A DNA stretch of 35,788 nucleotides from Candidatus Poribacteria bacterium (GTDB lineage: Bacteria; Poribacteria; WGA-4E; WGA-3G), in the NCBI GenBank assembly GCA_022822215.1, contig JAJECD010000236.1, forward strand, positions 1 to 35,788, written 5' to 3'. Positions 20,165 through 29,580 of the stretch are shown one piece after another (position 1 is the stretch's first letter; each line of letters begins with the position of its first letter). Position numbers and translations under genes: made by a program. The notes below the pieces were generated by a model. The model made no database searches, was not told the DNA's origin, and saw only the letters and a list, made by a program, of their open reading frames with translations.

Positions 20165-21289
20165 ATGAAGATTACTGGATTTGAAACGATACCCATTCAA
20201 GGTCGGGCGATGATCTTGAAAATGTTCACTGACGAAGGAATCATCGGCTACGGTGAACCGATGAACTACGAGCATTGGCGCGTCGTTGCACAAGCCGTAG
20301 ATGACATGGCGGCATACCTTGTTGGCAAGGACCCACTACAGATTGAAGCACACTGGCAGGCGATGTACAGATCAAGCTATAGCCGAAGCATGCCGGCGTT
20401 GGTCGGTGCCCTGAGTGGGATTGAGATGGCGATGTGGGATGTGTTCGGTAAGGTCGTCGGGATGCCGGTGTGGAAGTTATTAGGCGGTTCGGTGCGGGAT
20501 CGGATTCGCGTTTATACCGGTATAGGTGGCACAACACCTGAGGGATGTGCGAAGCGCGCGAAAAAAGCAGTTGAAACTGGTTTTCGTGCAGTAAAGATGG
20601 GAGCTTCGCCTCAGCCTGTCCGGTTTGTTGATACCCCAAAGGCGATTGACACGATGGTAGCACGGGTGGCAGCGGTGCGCGAGGCAGTGGGTGATGAGGT
20701 CGATATTGCTGTTGATCTGCATAGACGTTTGAGTCCAACGATGGCTGTCATCTTAGTAAAGGAATTAGAACCCTTCCGTCTCTTGTTTGCCGAGGAGCCC
20801 TGCCATCCGGAAAACAATGAACCACTGTTGACGTTGTCCCGCTCTACAACGGTGCCAATCGCGACCGGTGAACGGCATTTGACGAGGTGGGGTTTCAGAG
20901 AGGTAATCGAGCGTGAGATGTGCGCAATTTTGCAACCCGATATCCGACACTGCGGTGGGATACTGGAACTGAAAAAGATCGCGGCGATGGCGGAAATCCA
21001 CAATATGGCGGTCGCACCGCACAACGCCGCCGGTCCTATCGGGGTTGCAGCATCGGTACACGCGATGGCAACAGTGCCGAATTTGTTGATATGCGAGGGC
21101 GGACATCGGCGCGGAGAAGGGGTGTTTCAGACGCCTTTGGTGTTCAAAGATGGATTCATCGAACTTCCGACAGCCCCTGGACTCGGTGTGGATATGGACG
21201 ACGCAGCTATTGAGGCAATCCGGGATGAGACGTTTCGGTTGCGTGGGATGTTCTGGCACACAGACGATGGTGCTTTTGCAGATTACTAA
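20165..21289 (+). CDS. Mandelate racemase/muconate lactonizing enzyme (enolase) superfamily
   Basis: SGIEMAMWDVFGKVVGMPVWKLLGGSVRDRIRVY, VDLHRRLSP, LFAEEPCHPEN, VAPHNAAGPIGVAASVHAMA. Confidence 0.96.
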   Translation: MKITGFETIPIQGRAMILKMFTDEGIIGYGEPMNYEHWRVVAQAVDDMAAYLVGKDPLQIEAHWQAMYRSSYSRSMPALVGALSGIEMAMWDVFGKVVGMPVWKLLGGSVRDRIRVYTGIGGTTPEGCAKRAKKAVETGFRAVKMGASPQPVRFVDTPKAIDTMVARVAAVREAVGDEVDIAVDLHRRLSPTMAVILVKELEPFRLLFAEEPCHPENNEPLLTLSRSTTVPIATGERHLTRWGFREVIEREMCAILQPDIRHCGGILELKKIAAMAEIHNMAVAPHNAAGPIGVAASVHAMATVPNLLICEGGHRRGEGVFQTPLVFKDGFIELPTAPGLGVDMDDAAIEAIRDETFRLRGMFWHTDDGAFADY

Positions 21290-21311
21290 TCGTGTATCTT
21301 TGCGTAACACT

Positions 21312-21602
21312 TCAGGTCATTTTATTTCGATCCGTCGGGCGCGTTGAGAGGTTCGTTTTTGGGGGGATATCCCATGAGATGTGTCCGCAGCGTGGGCATC
21401 GCATCTCAAATTCGACGAGATTTCTGACAGTGCCTGTTTTTTCCGGTTTCCGTCGGGTTTGGCATTGCGGACACCGCACAGCACGGAATTCATCGGCATC
21501 GCTTTTGCCAAAGTAAGCACTGATCTTAAAGAGAATAAGTAGCAACACAACAATGAAAAAGCAAACGAGGCTGAAGATGAGAAAAGGGACAAGCGTTGGC
21601 AT
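21312..21602 (-). CDS. Small membrane-anchored zinc-ribbon protein
   Basis: N-terminal TM (VPFLIFSLVCFFIVVLLLILF), then CPQC ... CPRCGH. Confidence 0.65.
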   Translation of the reverse strand: MPTLVPFLIFSLVCFFIVVLLLILFKISAYFGKSDADEFRAVRCPQCQTRRKPEKTGTVRNLVEFEMRCPRCGHISWDIPPKTNLSTRPTDRNKMT

Positions 21603-21657
21603 GTGGCTTTCCTCACAAGAGTTAAGGCTGGAAAATAAATGTGGTTGTCGGTCCGCG

Positions 21658-22227
21658 TTAATCTGTCAGCAGTATGAGCGGCTTAACAGAATTCTGACGA
21701 TATGTGGCTTCTGTGACATTGTCGGCAAAGAAAGGGGCGAAAAATGCGTCAGCGATTTCCAAGAATGCGGGTAAGTCGAGTCCCATATAGTTCCCTAAAG
21801 CATCGTCACATTCAACAATAACTTGCCGTAATTTATCCCGTCCGGCAGTAGAAAGGGTGCGCAATGGGCGCAGCATTCGCATGTGATGTTTGATGAGGGA
21901 TGCTGAAACCTGAATCAACCCTTGAAGAAAAAGACGATACGTATCCTCTGCTTGGTGCCATAATCCTTCCCACGCTTCATGTGCTTCCCACCAGTAGGCA
22001 AAGTTGTACAAATCTACGCCGTAGCGGTAATCCTCATTTTCCTGCCAGCGTTCTGGCGGTAACGGATTATCATCGTGTTCTTCTTCGAGTCCATAACTGT
22101 GTCCGCGCGGATCTCGGATGGGATGCGGTGTGATGCCCGGGATATGCCTATACGGCGGGAACGGTTTTTCTGGGCAGTATCGATGCCAATTTGCATCAAA
22201 AGGTTCGGGTTGTTTAATAGTGTCCAT
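21658..22227 (-). CDS. DUF309 domain-containing protein
   Basis: GVDLYNFAYWWEAHEAWEGLWHQAEDTYRLFLQGLIQVSASLIKHH matches the DUF309 core (N-x-W/F-EAHE-WE...FLQGLIQ.a). Confidence 0.88.
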   Translation of the reverse strand: MDTIKQPEPFDANWHRYCPEKPFPPYRHIPGITPHPIRDPRGHSYGLEEEHDDNPLPPERWQENEDYRYGVDLYNFAYWWEAHEAWEGLWHQAEDTYRLFLQGLIQVSASLIKHHMRMLRPLRTLSTAGRDKLRQVIVECDDALGNYMGLDLPAFLEIADAFFAPFFADNVTEATYRQNSVKPLILLTD

Positions 22228-22242
22228 GTCGTCAGCGGTATT

Positions 22243-23622
22243 CTATATTCTGCCGACCCCGATGTAGTGAAAACCCGCGGCTCTTGCTTCTGCCGGTGAA
22301 TAGACATTGCGTCCATCAATGAGGATGGGTGTCTTCATCTGCTTGGCGAGTTTACGGAGTTGAAGCCTGTGGTAGAGATTCCATTCAGTGACAAGCACTA
22401 ACGCGTCTGCATCGTAGGCGAGCGCGTCTATATCTTCTGTGAAGTACAGGTTAGTGTTAGCAGACGGATCCTTTCCCCTTAAAGCACGCTGCGCATTTTC
22501 AATAGCGATCGGGTCGTGTGCACGAACAGTCGCACCTGCAGCAATGAGCTCGCGAATAATGTCAAGCGATGGCGCTTCTCTCACGTCATCCGTGTTGGGC
22601 TTGAAGGCGAGACCGAGGATACCGATAGTTTTACCTTTGAGTGTCTTCAGGACCCCTCGCAATTTTTCGATGATATGCGCGCGTTGGCGAAAATTAACGG
22701 TACGTGCAGCTTCTGTGATGGGCATCTCGTATCCGGATTGCACTGCGACTCCTAACAACGCTGAAGTATCTTTAGGGTAACAACTCCCACCCCAACCGAG
22801 GCCTGCTTGGAGGAACCGCTTTCCGATGCGAGTATCGAGTCCAATACCGCGCGCGACCTCCGTCACGTCTGCATTCACCTTTTCACAGAGTCCTGCAATT
22901 TCGTTGATAAAACTGATTTTGAGCGCGAGGAATGTGTTCGCAGCGTATTTAATCATCTCAGCACTGTTTGGATCGGTTGTCATCATCGGTGGGAGGTGGT
23001 AAGCCGATGGTCGTGGAAATTCACTCGGTGGATCAAACGTCTGTTCGAGAATCGGTTTATAGAGGCGACGTAATGTATCGACAGCTTTTTCACTATTTGC
23101 ACCGACGACGATCCGATCGGGATACAGTGCGCCTTGTAAGGCTAAACCTTCTTGTAGGAACTCCGGATTTGAAGCGACAGACACATTTCCCTGAATCCCA
23201 CGTGTCGAAAAAACAGACTCGACAACCTTAGCGACACGTTGGTTGGTGCCGATGGGGACAGTGGACTTAACGACAAGCGTATAGTGTCTATCGGGCAGAC
23301 AGACTTCTGCCACTTCTCTCGCCGCCTGTTCAACGTGCTGCGTATCGGCTTCCCCGTTCTTTTTCGGGGGCGTTCCGACAGCAATCAGAATCAGCTCTGC
23401 ATCCGGCACAACTTCAGCCACACTGGGTGTAAAGCGGATAGCGTGCTGCACCATTTCAAGCAGACCTTGGATGCCGGGTTCGTGGATCGGGCTTTTCCCT
23501 TCGTGTAGGAGGTCTAACTTGCTTTCGTCTTTCTCTACTACGGCGACATCATGATTAAGGTAAGCGAGTACAACAGCCGTGGTCAACCCGACGTATCCTG
23601 CACCTATAATTGCAATTTTCAT
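22243..23622 (-). CDS. ugd: UDP-glucose 6-dehydrogenase
   Basis: MKIAIIGAGYVGLTTAVVLA, KSTVPIGTNQRV, NPEFLQEG, SFINEIAGLCEKVNADV, GLGWGGSCYPKDTSAL, LGLAFKPNTDDVREAPSLDII. Confidence 0.97.
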   Translation of the reverse strand: MKIAIIGAGYVGLTTAVVLAYLNHDVAVVEKDESKLDLLHEGKSPIHEPGIQGLLEMVQHAIRFTPSVAEVVPDAELILIAVGTPPKKNGEADTQHVEQAAREVAEVCLPDRHYTLVVKSTVPIGTNQRVAKVVESVFSTRGIQGNVSVASNPEFLQEGLALQGALYPDRIVVGANSEKAVDTLRRLYKPILEQTFDPPSEFPRPSAYHLPPMMTTDPNSAEMIKYAANTFLALKISFINEIAGLCEKVNADVTEVARGIGLDTRIGKRFLQAGLGWGGSCYPKDTSALLGVAVQSGYEMPITEAARTVNFRQRAHIIEKLRGVLKTLKGKTIGILGLAFKPNTDDVREAPSLDIIRELIAAGATVRAHDPIAIENAQRALRGKDPSANTNLYFTEDIDALAYDADALVLVTEWNLYHRLQLRKLAKQMKTPILIDGRNVYSPAEARAAGFHYIGVGRI

Positions 23623-23755
23623 TTTTTTTACTATCAAATATGGGCATCGTTCCACTTCGTTTCACGATGGTTTTGGGTTAATTCCAACCGGAATGGGAGC
23701 ATGAACAGTTATTAAGAGTCTATAACTAACAACACATCCACCGATGAGAAGATAT

Positions 23756-23992
23756 TTAACTTGGTATGAATTTAGCAATCTCAAGAACTCTTTGAAGTCG
23801 CTCGGTAGTTGGATCGTAGCCATAGTTAATCTGCCGCATCAATTCGAGGGCTGCCATACGCTCTTGGGGCGTTTTAGAATGCCAATAGGCTTTGTCAACT
23901 TCGTCCGTTTCTTCAAAGGAGGACATCACAGAAAATGCTTCCTTATCCACTCTAAAACTATCAATTGCTCGCATTGTTCTCATACCTTTCAT
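23756..23992 (-). CDS. Small conserved-looking hypothetical protein
   Basis: 78-aa ORF starting directly at the MoxR stop codon; DKAYWHSKTPQERMAALELMRQINYGYDPTTERLQRVLEI. Confidence 0.7.
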   Translation of the reverse strand: MKGMRTMRAIDSFRVDKEAFSVMSSFEETDEVDKAYWHSKTPQERMAALELMRQINYGYDPTTERLQRVLEIAKFIPS

Positions 23993-25012
23993 TTATTCAA
24001 TAGGTGGTGGTTCGACGTTTTCCAGCAATCTATTGATAATATCTAAACTTGTAATACCGTCAGCCTCAGCGTTGAAATTCGTCAAAATTCGGTGGCGTAG
24101 GACGGGGATCGCAACCGCCTTGATATCCTCATAAGAAACGTGATAGCGTCCGTGGAGAATGGCGCGCGCCTTCGCACCGAGCACCAGATATTGCGATGCT
24201 CGGGGCCCGGCTCCCCATTGGACCCAATCTTGAATGAAGTCGTATGCATCTGGAGCAGGACGCGTCTGCCGATTCAACTCCACGGCATACTCTACGATCG
24301 CCTCGGCAATAGGGACTTTCCGGACGACCTGCTGTATTTGTAATACCTCTTCTCCAGTGATAACAGCGTTGATTTCGGGTTCATAAGCCGCTGTTGTTGT
24401 CATCACAATCTCTTTTTCAGAAGTTTTGTCTGGATAATCAAGCGTGATATGGAACATAAAGCGATCAAGCTGCGCTTCGGGGAGTGGGTAAGTCCCTTCT
24501 TGTTCAATTGGGTTCTGTGTCGCTAAAACAAAAAACGGACGTTCCAAGAAATAGGTTCTACCGCCTGCGGTGACCTGATATTCTTGCATGGCTTGTAAAA
24601 GTGCGGCTTGTGTTTTCGGGGGTGTTCGGTTGATTTCATCGGCGAGAACGATATTGGCAAACACGGGCCCCTTAATGAATCGGAAGGCGCGCTTACCTGT
24701 TCCATCTTCTTCAATAATATCGGTCCCGATAATGTCGGATGGCATTAGGTCTGGTGTAAATTGGATGCGGTTAAATGGCAATTTGAGAATCTGTGCGAAT
24801 GTGCTAATTAACAGCGTTTTTGCCAACCCGGGCACCCCGACGAGTAAGCAGTGTCCCTGCGAAAAGAGCGCGATAAGGAGCTGCTCGATAACCTCGTTTT
24901 GTCCAATGATGCGTTTTTTGAGTTCGGTTAGGATATTTTCTTTCGCTGTTTTTAGTGTTTCAGCGACTTCTATATCGGTTGCAGCGTGCGTGTCGGGCAT
25001 GTCGTTTTTCAT
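23993..25012 (-). CDS. MoxR-family AAA+ ATPase
   Basis: HCLLVGVPGLAKTLLI (Walker A), VLADEINRTPPKTQAALLQAMQE (Walker B), FVLATQNPIEQEGTYPLPEAQLDRFMF. Confidence 0.97.
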   Translation of the reverse strand: MKNDMPDTHAATDIEVAETLKTAKENILTELKKRIIGQNEVIEQLLIALFSQGHCLLVGVPGLAKTLLISTFAQILKLPFNRIQFTPDLMPSDIIGTDIIEEDGTGKRAFRFIKGPVFANIVLADEINRTPPKTQAALLQAMQEYQVTAGGRTYFLERPFFVLATQNPIEQEGTYPLPEAQLDRFMFHITLDYPDKTSEKEIVMTTTAAYEPEINAVITGEEVLQIQQVVRKVPIAEAIVEYAVELNRQTRPAPDAYDFIQDWVQWGAGPRASQYLVLGAKARAILHGRYHVSYEDIKAVAIPVLRHRILTNFNAEADGITSLDIINRLLENVEPPPIE

Positions 25013-25030
25013 ATATTTAAGATATAAGGT

Positions 25031-26089
25031 TTAGTCGTTTGAGACTCTCCACATCTGGAGTCCATCGAAATCGAAGTTAACATCAATAACGCGTGCCCCA
25101 GCATCTTCGAGTTTCTGGCGCACACTATGTTCGCGTGTCGGTTCACAGTAGAACAGGAGACACCCTCCACCACCGGCACCACACGCTTTTCCGCCGATAG
25201 CACCGTGTGCTGTTGCGATTTTGAAAAGCTGCTCAATCTGCTCATTTGTAACAGAGGAGTGTAATTTTTTCTGATTCTGCCAATTTTGGGTGAGGAGTTC
25301 GCCGAATTCAGTTAGGCGCCCTCGCATCAGTGCCGTTTTGGTCGCCTCAGCCGTGGTTTTGAGAGTTTCCAACGCGTCGCGAACACTTGGATCCGCGCTT
25401 TTGTAGGCGGTTGTCACGTTCTGGTGGATGTTGCCCGAGAGTCTCGATTTCCCAGTATAACAGAGAACGAGGTTTTTTTCAAGTTCGTAGCGAATGGGGG
25501 GAGAGAGTCTCAACAGGGAGGTTTTGACCTCTTCTCCTTGGAATTCCATAAAGTGAATACCGCCGAGGGCACTGGCGTACTGGTCTTGTTTTCCACCGAG
25601 TATACCGAGTTCATGGCGTTCGATAGTGCTGGCGAGTTCGGCGTATTCGTAGGGGAGATAGGTGGCTTCTTTGAGCGCGCCGAGGACGCTAACGAGGGCA
25701 ACCCCCATTGCTGCCGAAGTTCCCAATCCACTTCCAGGAGGGGCGTTCGACTGTGTGATCAGGTCAAATCCACCGATCTGTATGGACATTCGCCGGACCG
25801 CTGCCTTGACTAAATCAATGTTTCCATCGTATTCGAGTTGACGTACATCGTCGGCTTCAATGAAGGTATCGAAATCTGCGGAATAGATACGAATACTTTT
25901 ATCTAAAATCCGCTGTAATTCAACGGAATCGTCCTGCATTGTCTGGCGTTCACAGCGGAGCGTTGCATAAGCATATCGATTGATCGCTCCGTTAACGACC
26001 AACCCCTTTGAATGCTCGGTGAATAAAGCTACGTCGCTCCACCCTCCAGCAAAGTCAATTCGGACTGGAGCTCTCGCTCGGATTAGCAT
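25031..26089 (-). CDS. GHMP kinase (sugar kinase; heptose/fucose kinase-like)
   Basis: MLIRARAPVRIDFAGGWSD, NAPPGSGLGTSAAMGVALVSVL, GGKACGAGGGGCLLFYC. Confidence 0.93.
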   Translation of the reverse strand: MLIRARAPVRIDFAGGWSDVALFTEHSKGLVVNGAINRYAYATLRCERQTMQDDSVELQRILDKSIRIYSADFDTFIEADDVRQLEYDGNIDLVKAAVRRMSIQIGGFDLITQSNAPPGSGLGTSAAMGVALVSVLGALKEATYLPYEYAELASTIERHELGILGGKQDQYASALGGIHFMEFQGEEVKTSLLRLSPPIRYELEKNLVLCYTGKSRLSGNIHQNVTTAYKSADPSVRDALETLKTTAEATKTALMRGRLTEFGELLTQNWQNQKKLHSSVTNEQIEQLFKIATAHGAIGGKACGAGGGGCLLFYCEPTREHSVRQKLEDAGARVIDVNFDFDGLQMWRVSND

Positions 26090-26328
26090 GACGAGTCTCC
26101 TGACATCGGGTTTTATGAGCACGCTTGCAAAGAATATCTATAAATAATGCGGAAGAATAAACAAGCGAAACTACAGATCCGGCAAACCGGCAATAGACAT
26201 GTTCCCCTGCAAAGGATAATGAAAGCAAAAATTGTGGTAATAGTGAGCCGATGATCGTATTGAAATATCTTGCAAAGGCAGTCTCTGTCGAGAAAGTGGT
26301 AAAAAAGCGTTGGTGATAGATGTAACGC

Positions 26329-26383
26329 GGAAAAGCCGCAGCTACCCCGATTCGGAAACGGGGCATAGCCCCGCGGCTTTTCC
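26329..26383. terminator. Large composite hairpin between the HU gene and the GHMP kinase
   Basis: ggaaaagccgc (26329-26339) / gcggcttttcc (26373-26383), perfect 11 bp; inner ccccg (26345-26349) / cgggg (26359-26363). Confidence 0.6.
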
Positions 26384-26405
26384 CAGAAACTGAGCGAAAT
26401 AACCG

Positions 26406-26693
26406 CTAATCTGAGGAAGTAGCGTCGCGAAGCTTCTTACCAGCTTTGAAGACAGGGACTATCTTCTCGGGGATACTGAGCGGTTCGCCAGTCTGTGGAT
26501 TGCGACCTGTGCGAGCTGGCCGAACTTTGGCTTCAAATGTTCCGAAACCGATCAACCCAACAGAATCGCCGTTACTCAAAGCATCGCAAATAGTCGCAGC
26601 AAAAGCATCAACAGCGGCGGTTGCGTCTTTTTTGCTAAGACCGGCCTGTTCGACGATACTGCTGACGACATCGTTCTTCATTAATTTTGCCAT
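26406..26693 (-). CDS. HU family DNA-binding protein
   Basis: MAKLMKNDVVSSIVEQAGLSKKDATAAVDAFAATICDAL...IGFGTFEAKVRPARTGRNPQTGEPLSIPEKIVPVFKAGKKL. Confidence 0.97.
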   Translation of the reverse strand: MAKLMKNDVVSSIVEQAGLSKKDATAAVDAFAATICDALSNGDSVGLIGFGTFEAKVRPARTGRNPQTGEPLSIPEKIVPVFKAGKKLRDATSSD

Positions 26694-27289
26694 GTTAAAT
26701 GTTCCTCTAATTTTCAGCCCGAGCCAGAAAACGGGGCATCTGCCAAACAACGGTTCTCCCACATCGAGCGTAAATTGGATTTAGCAAAAAACTAATAGTA
26801 GTAATTATATTATACTATACAGATATAGATATGTCAAGATAAAATGCAGTTAATGTCAGAATTAGCTAGAATTATGGGGCGAAAATATCAAGAACTATCC
26901 CCGAAGCTGCCTTATAGAAACAGAAACCCAGCTAACTGGAGCCATTACAATTATCTATAGAAGCGATTTTTTGACGCTCGGAAGAGAGCTAACTGAAAAC
27001 TAAATGACTCTACCATTTAGCGAAGTTAACCTGACATAATACATAAGGTTTCTTAAAATTAATACCATAGATTGCGGAATTTGTCAAATTTTTTTGCTTT
27101 AAAGCCGTAAAGCATTTGATTAAATCAAATTTTTAGCGGAATGATTTAATTTTCAACGGATCCTTTACCTGCCTATGCGGAGTGGCTTTACCGAAATATT
27201 TGCTTTAAGCGGTATGTTTGTGGTAAAATTATAAGATATAGTTTACTGAAGGTTCCGCTTGAATAACACAATAAAGGAAAATATCAAAA

Positions 27290-28291
27290 ATGCATGAAAG
27301 TTACCGTGTAGCGGTTGTAGGCGCGACCGGCGCTGTCGGCAACACGATGTTGCAAATTTTAGAAGAGCGAGGCTTCCCTATTGCCGCCTTGAAACTTCTG
27401 GCATCGCACCGTTCCGCTGGTGAGATTCTGTCCTTTAAAGATGCCCCGATTATCGTTGAAGAATTAACGCATGATTCCTTTGAAGATGTGGATGTTGTCT
27501 TTTCATCGGCGGGTGCGTCTGTGAGTCGCGAGTTCATGCCGACAGCTGTGGAAAAAGGAGCACTCGTTATTGACAATACAAGTGCCTTCCGTATGGACCC
27601 AGCCACCCCGTTGGTTGTCCCTGAAGTCAATATGGAGGCTGCCCGGACGCACAACGGGCTCATTGCCAATCCGAATTGTTCTACCATTCAGATGATGGTC
27701 GCACTTAAACCGATTTATGACGCTGTTGGCATCAAGAGAATCGTTGTTTCGACCTACCAGAGCGTCTCTGGCAAAAGTGGACGTGCTGTTATAGAATTAG
27801 TGCAGCAAACGAAGGACGCTCTTGAAGGCGTACCGGTTACTTTAGATAAATTTCCGCACCAAATGGCGTTCAATGTCGCGTTTGATTGGCCCTTTTTAGA
27901 TTGTGGAGACAATGAGGAAGAGGTCAAAATGATCAATGAGACTCGGAAAATACTTGAGGATAACACAATTGGTGTCTCTGCTACAACGGTTCGAGTTCCA
28001 GTTTTCTACGCACATTCTGAATCCATAAACGTCGAGACACACGGAAAACTCACCGCAGCTGAAGCGAGAGAATGTCTCGCCACAGCACCGGGGGTGAAAC
28101 TTCTGGATGATCCGAGTAATCAGCAGTACCCACTTGCTATAGATGCCGCAGGCAAAGACGATGTTTACGTAGGTAGGATCCGGGATGATGCCTCGATAGA
28201 AAACGGCTTGAATCTTTGGGTAGTCGCGGACAACCTACGGAAAGGTGCCGCCTTAAACGCTATTCAGATAGCTGAAAACCTGCTATTATAA
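27290..28291 (+). CDS. asd: Aspartate-semialdehyde dehydrogenase
   Basis: VAVVGATGAVGNTMLQILEERGFP, NPNCSTIQMMVALKP (catalytic Cys), STYQSVSGKSGRAVIEL. Confidence 0.97.
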   Translation: MHESYRVAVVGATGAVGNTMLQILEERGFPIAALKLLASHRSAGEILSFKDAPIIVEELTHDSFEDVDVVFSSAGASVSREFMPTAVEKGALVIDNTSAFRMDPATPLVVPEVNMEAARTHNGLIANPNCSTIQMMVALKPIYDAVGIKRIVVSTYQSVSGKSGRAVIELVQQTKDALEGVPVTLDKFPHQMAFNVAFDWPFLDCGDNEEEVKMINETRKILEDNTIGVSATTVRVPVFYAHSESINVETHGKLTAAEARECLATAPGVKLLDDPSNQQYPLAIDAAGKDDVYVGRIRDDASIENGLNLWVVADNLRKGAALNAIQIAENLLL

Positions 28292-28306
28292 TCGGTTCAA
28301 AAAGAT

Positions 28307-29443
28307 ATGGAACTCAACCTTGCGACTCTCCAAGACTATTTGCGTAGACAACGGGCGGAGATCGGCGTATTTGAACCTGACACGGAGTTCCATATAGAAG
28401 AGATCGGCGATGGCAATCTTAATACGGTCTATCGTGTCTCGGATATAACGCGCCCAGAGCATTCTCTCGTCTTGAAACACGCGCCACCCTACATTAAAAT
28501 ATTGGGTCCCGATTATCCCTTGTCCGTTGAACGCTTGACTTATGAATCCCGCGCCCTGGATGTTTACAATCGGTTGGTGAGGGGGACTGTGCCTGTGCAA
28601 TACAGCTTTGATGCAGATGTAGCGGTCATAGCGATGGAGGACCTTCGAGACGCACGTGTGCTACGAGATGATCTGATTGCTGGGACTGTGGATATCGCAA
28701 TTCCTGAACAGATTGGGCGGTTTATGGCGGTCGTGCATAGTCAGACGTATCTTGATAACCTTGATAGTGGGACCGCGCAGCGTTGTAAACAACAGTTTGC
28801 GAACACCACTATGCAGTCGATAACGACTGATTATGTGTTCACCTTTCCGTATACTGACCATGAGACGAACTTCTGGACCCCCGGGTTAGAACCTGACGTT
28901 CAGCAGTTAAAAACGGATACGGACTTTTTGGAGCGAGCCGCACATCTTAAACAGGTTTTCCTAACAGCGCAGCAAGGTGTCACCCATGGAGACCTACATA
29001 CAGGCAGTGTTCTGGTCCAAGGCGACACAGCCAAAGTTATTGATGCTGAATTTGCCTTTTACGGTCCTATAGGATTCGACCTCGGATTATTTTGGGCGAA
29101 TTATCTCTTATCTTATTTTTCGCATCAGGACGCTTTGCGTGTGCAATCGGCACTCAAAACGGCGATTGTGCAAACATGGCACGCCTATACTGCTGAATTC
29201 AAAATGATTGATGCAGATTTGAGGATGGAGACATTACAAAACGTCTTCTATGATGCTGTCGGCTTTGCAGGATTGGAAATGCTACGTCGTCTTGTGGGTG
29301 CCGCGCATGTCAAAGATATAGAAGGTATCGTTGATATGTCTCGGAAACTGCGTGTAGAAAGAGCTGCGCTTCAATTCGGAACGACCCTTGTTAAAAACCC
29401 TCAATCTTTTCAAGATGTTACAGCGATAATTGAGAGGCTTTGA
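28307..29443 (+). CDS. mtnK: S-methyl-5-thioribose kinase-like phosphotransferase
   Basis: GDGNLNTVYRVSD, LVLKHAPPYIKILGPDYPLSVERLTYE, THGDLHTGSVLV, DAEFAFYGPIGFDLGLFWANYLL resemble MtnK signatures. Confidence 0.88.
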   Translation: MELNLATLQDYLRRQRAEIGVFEPDTEFHIEEIGDGNLNTVYRVSDITRPEHSLVLKHAPPYIKILGPDYPLSVERLTYESRALDVYNRLVRGTVPVQYSFDADVAVIAMEDLRDARVLRDDLIAGTVDIAIPEQIGRFMAVVHSQTYLDNLDSGTAQRCKQQFANTTMQSITTDYVFTFPYTDHETNFWTPGLEPDVQQLKTDTDFLERAAHLKQVFLTAQQGVTHGDLHTGSVLVQGDTAKVIDAEFAFYGPIGFDLGLFWANYLLSYFSHQDALRVQSALKTAIVQTWHAYTAEFKMIDADLRMETLQNVFYDAVGFAGLEMLRRLVGAAHVKDIEGIVDMSRKLRVERAALQFGTTLVKNPQSFQDVTAIIERL

Positions 29444-29547
29444 TCACAATCACAGTATCACTAAAAACTACGGATTGGAAGCCCAAAGATTTATCTTTGG
29501 TAGGAAAATCCGCCCTCTTGGAAAGGACCAAAGCGTTCATTTTTCCC

Positions 29548-29577
29548 TTGACGTTTGGTCTGAAATTGTGGTATAAT
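29548..29577 (+). promoter_or_regulatory. Sigma70-like promoter upstream of tnpB
   Basis: TTGACG (29548-29553) - 18 nt - TATAAT (29572-29577). Confidence 0.65.
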
Positions 29578-29580
29578 AGT

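Noticed and set aside
20241-21310. Several minus-strand ORFs (165, 137, 181 aa) across the enolase-superfamily gene
   Set aside because: Antisense to a well-supported gene; no motifs.
26055-26366. 103-aa minus-strand ORF overlapping the GHMP kinase start and the composite hairpin
   Set aside because: Begins within the hairpin and has no recognisable family; more likely non-coding spacer.
27116-27128. FNR-like box TTGATtaaATCAA
   Set aside because: Spacer is 3 nt rather than the 4 nt of the FNR consensus; reported only as a palindrome.
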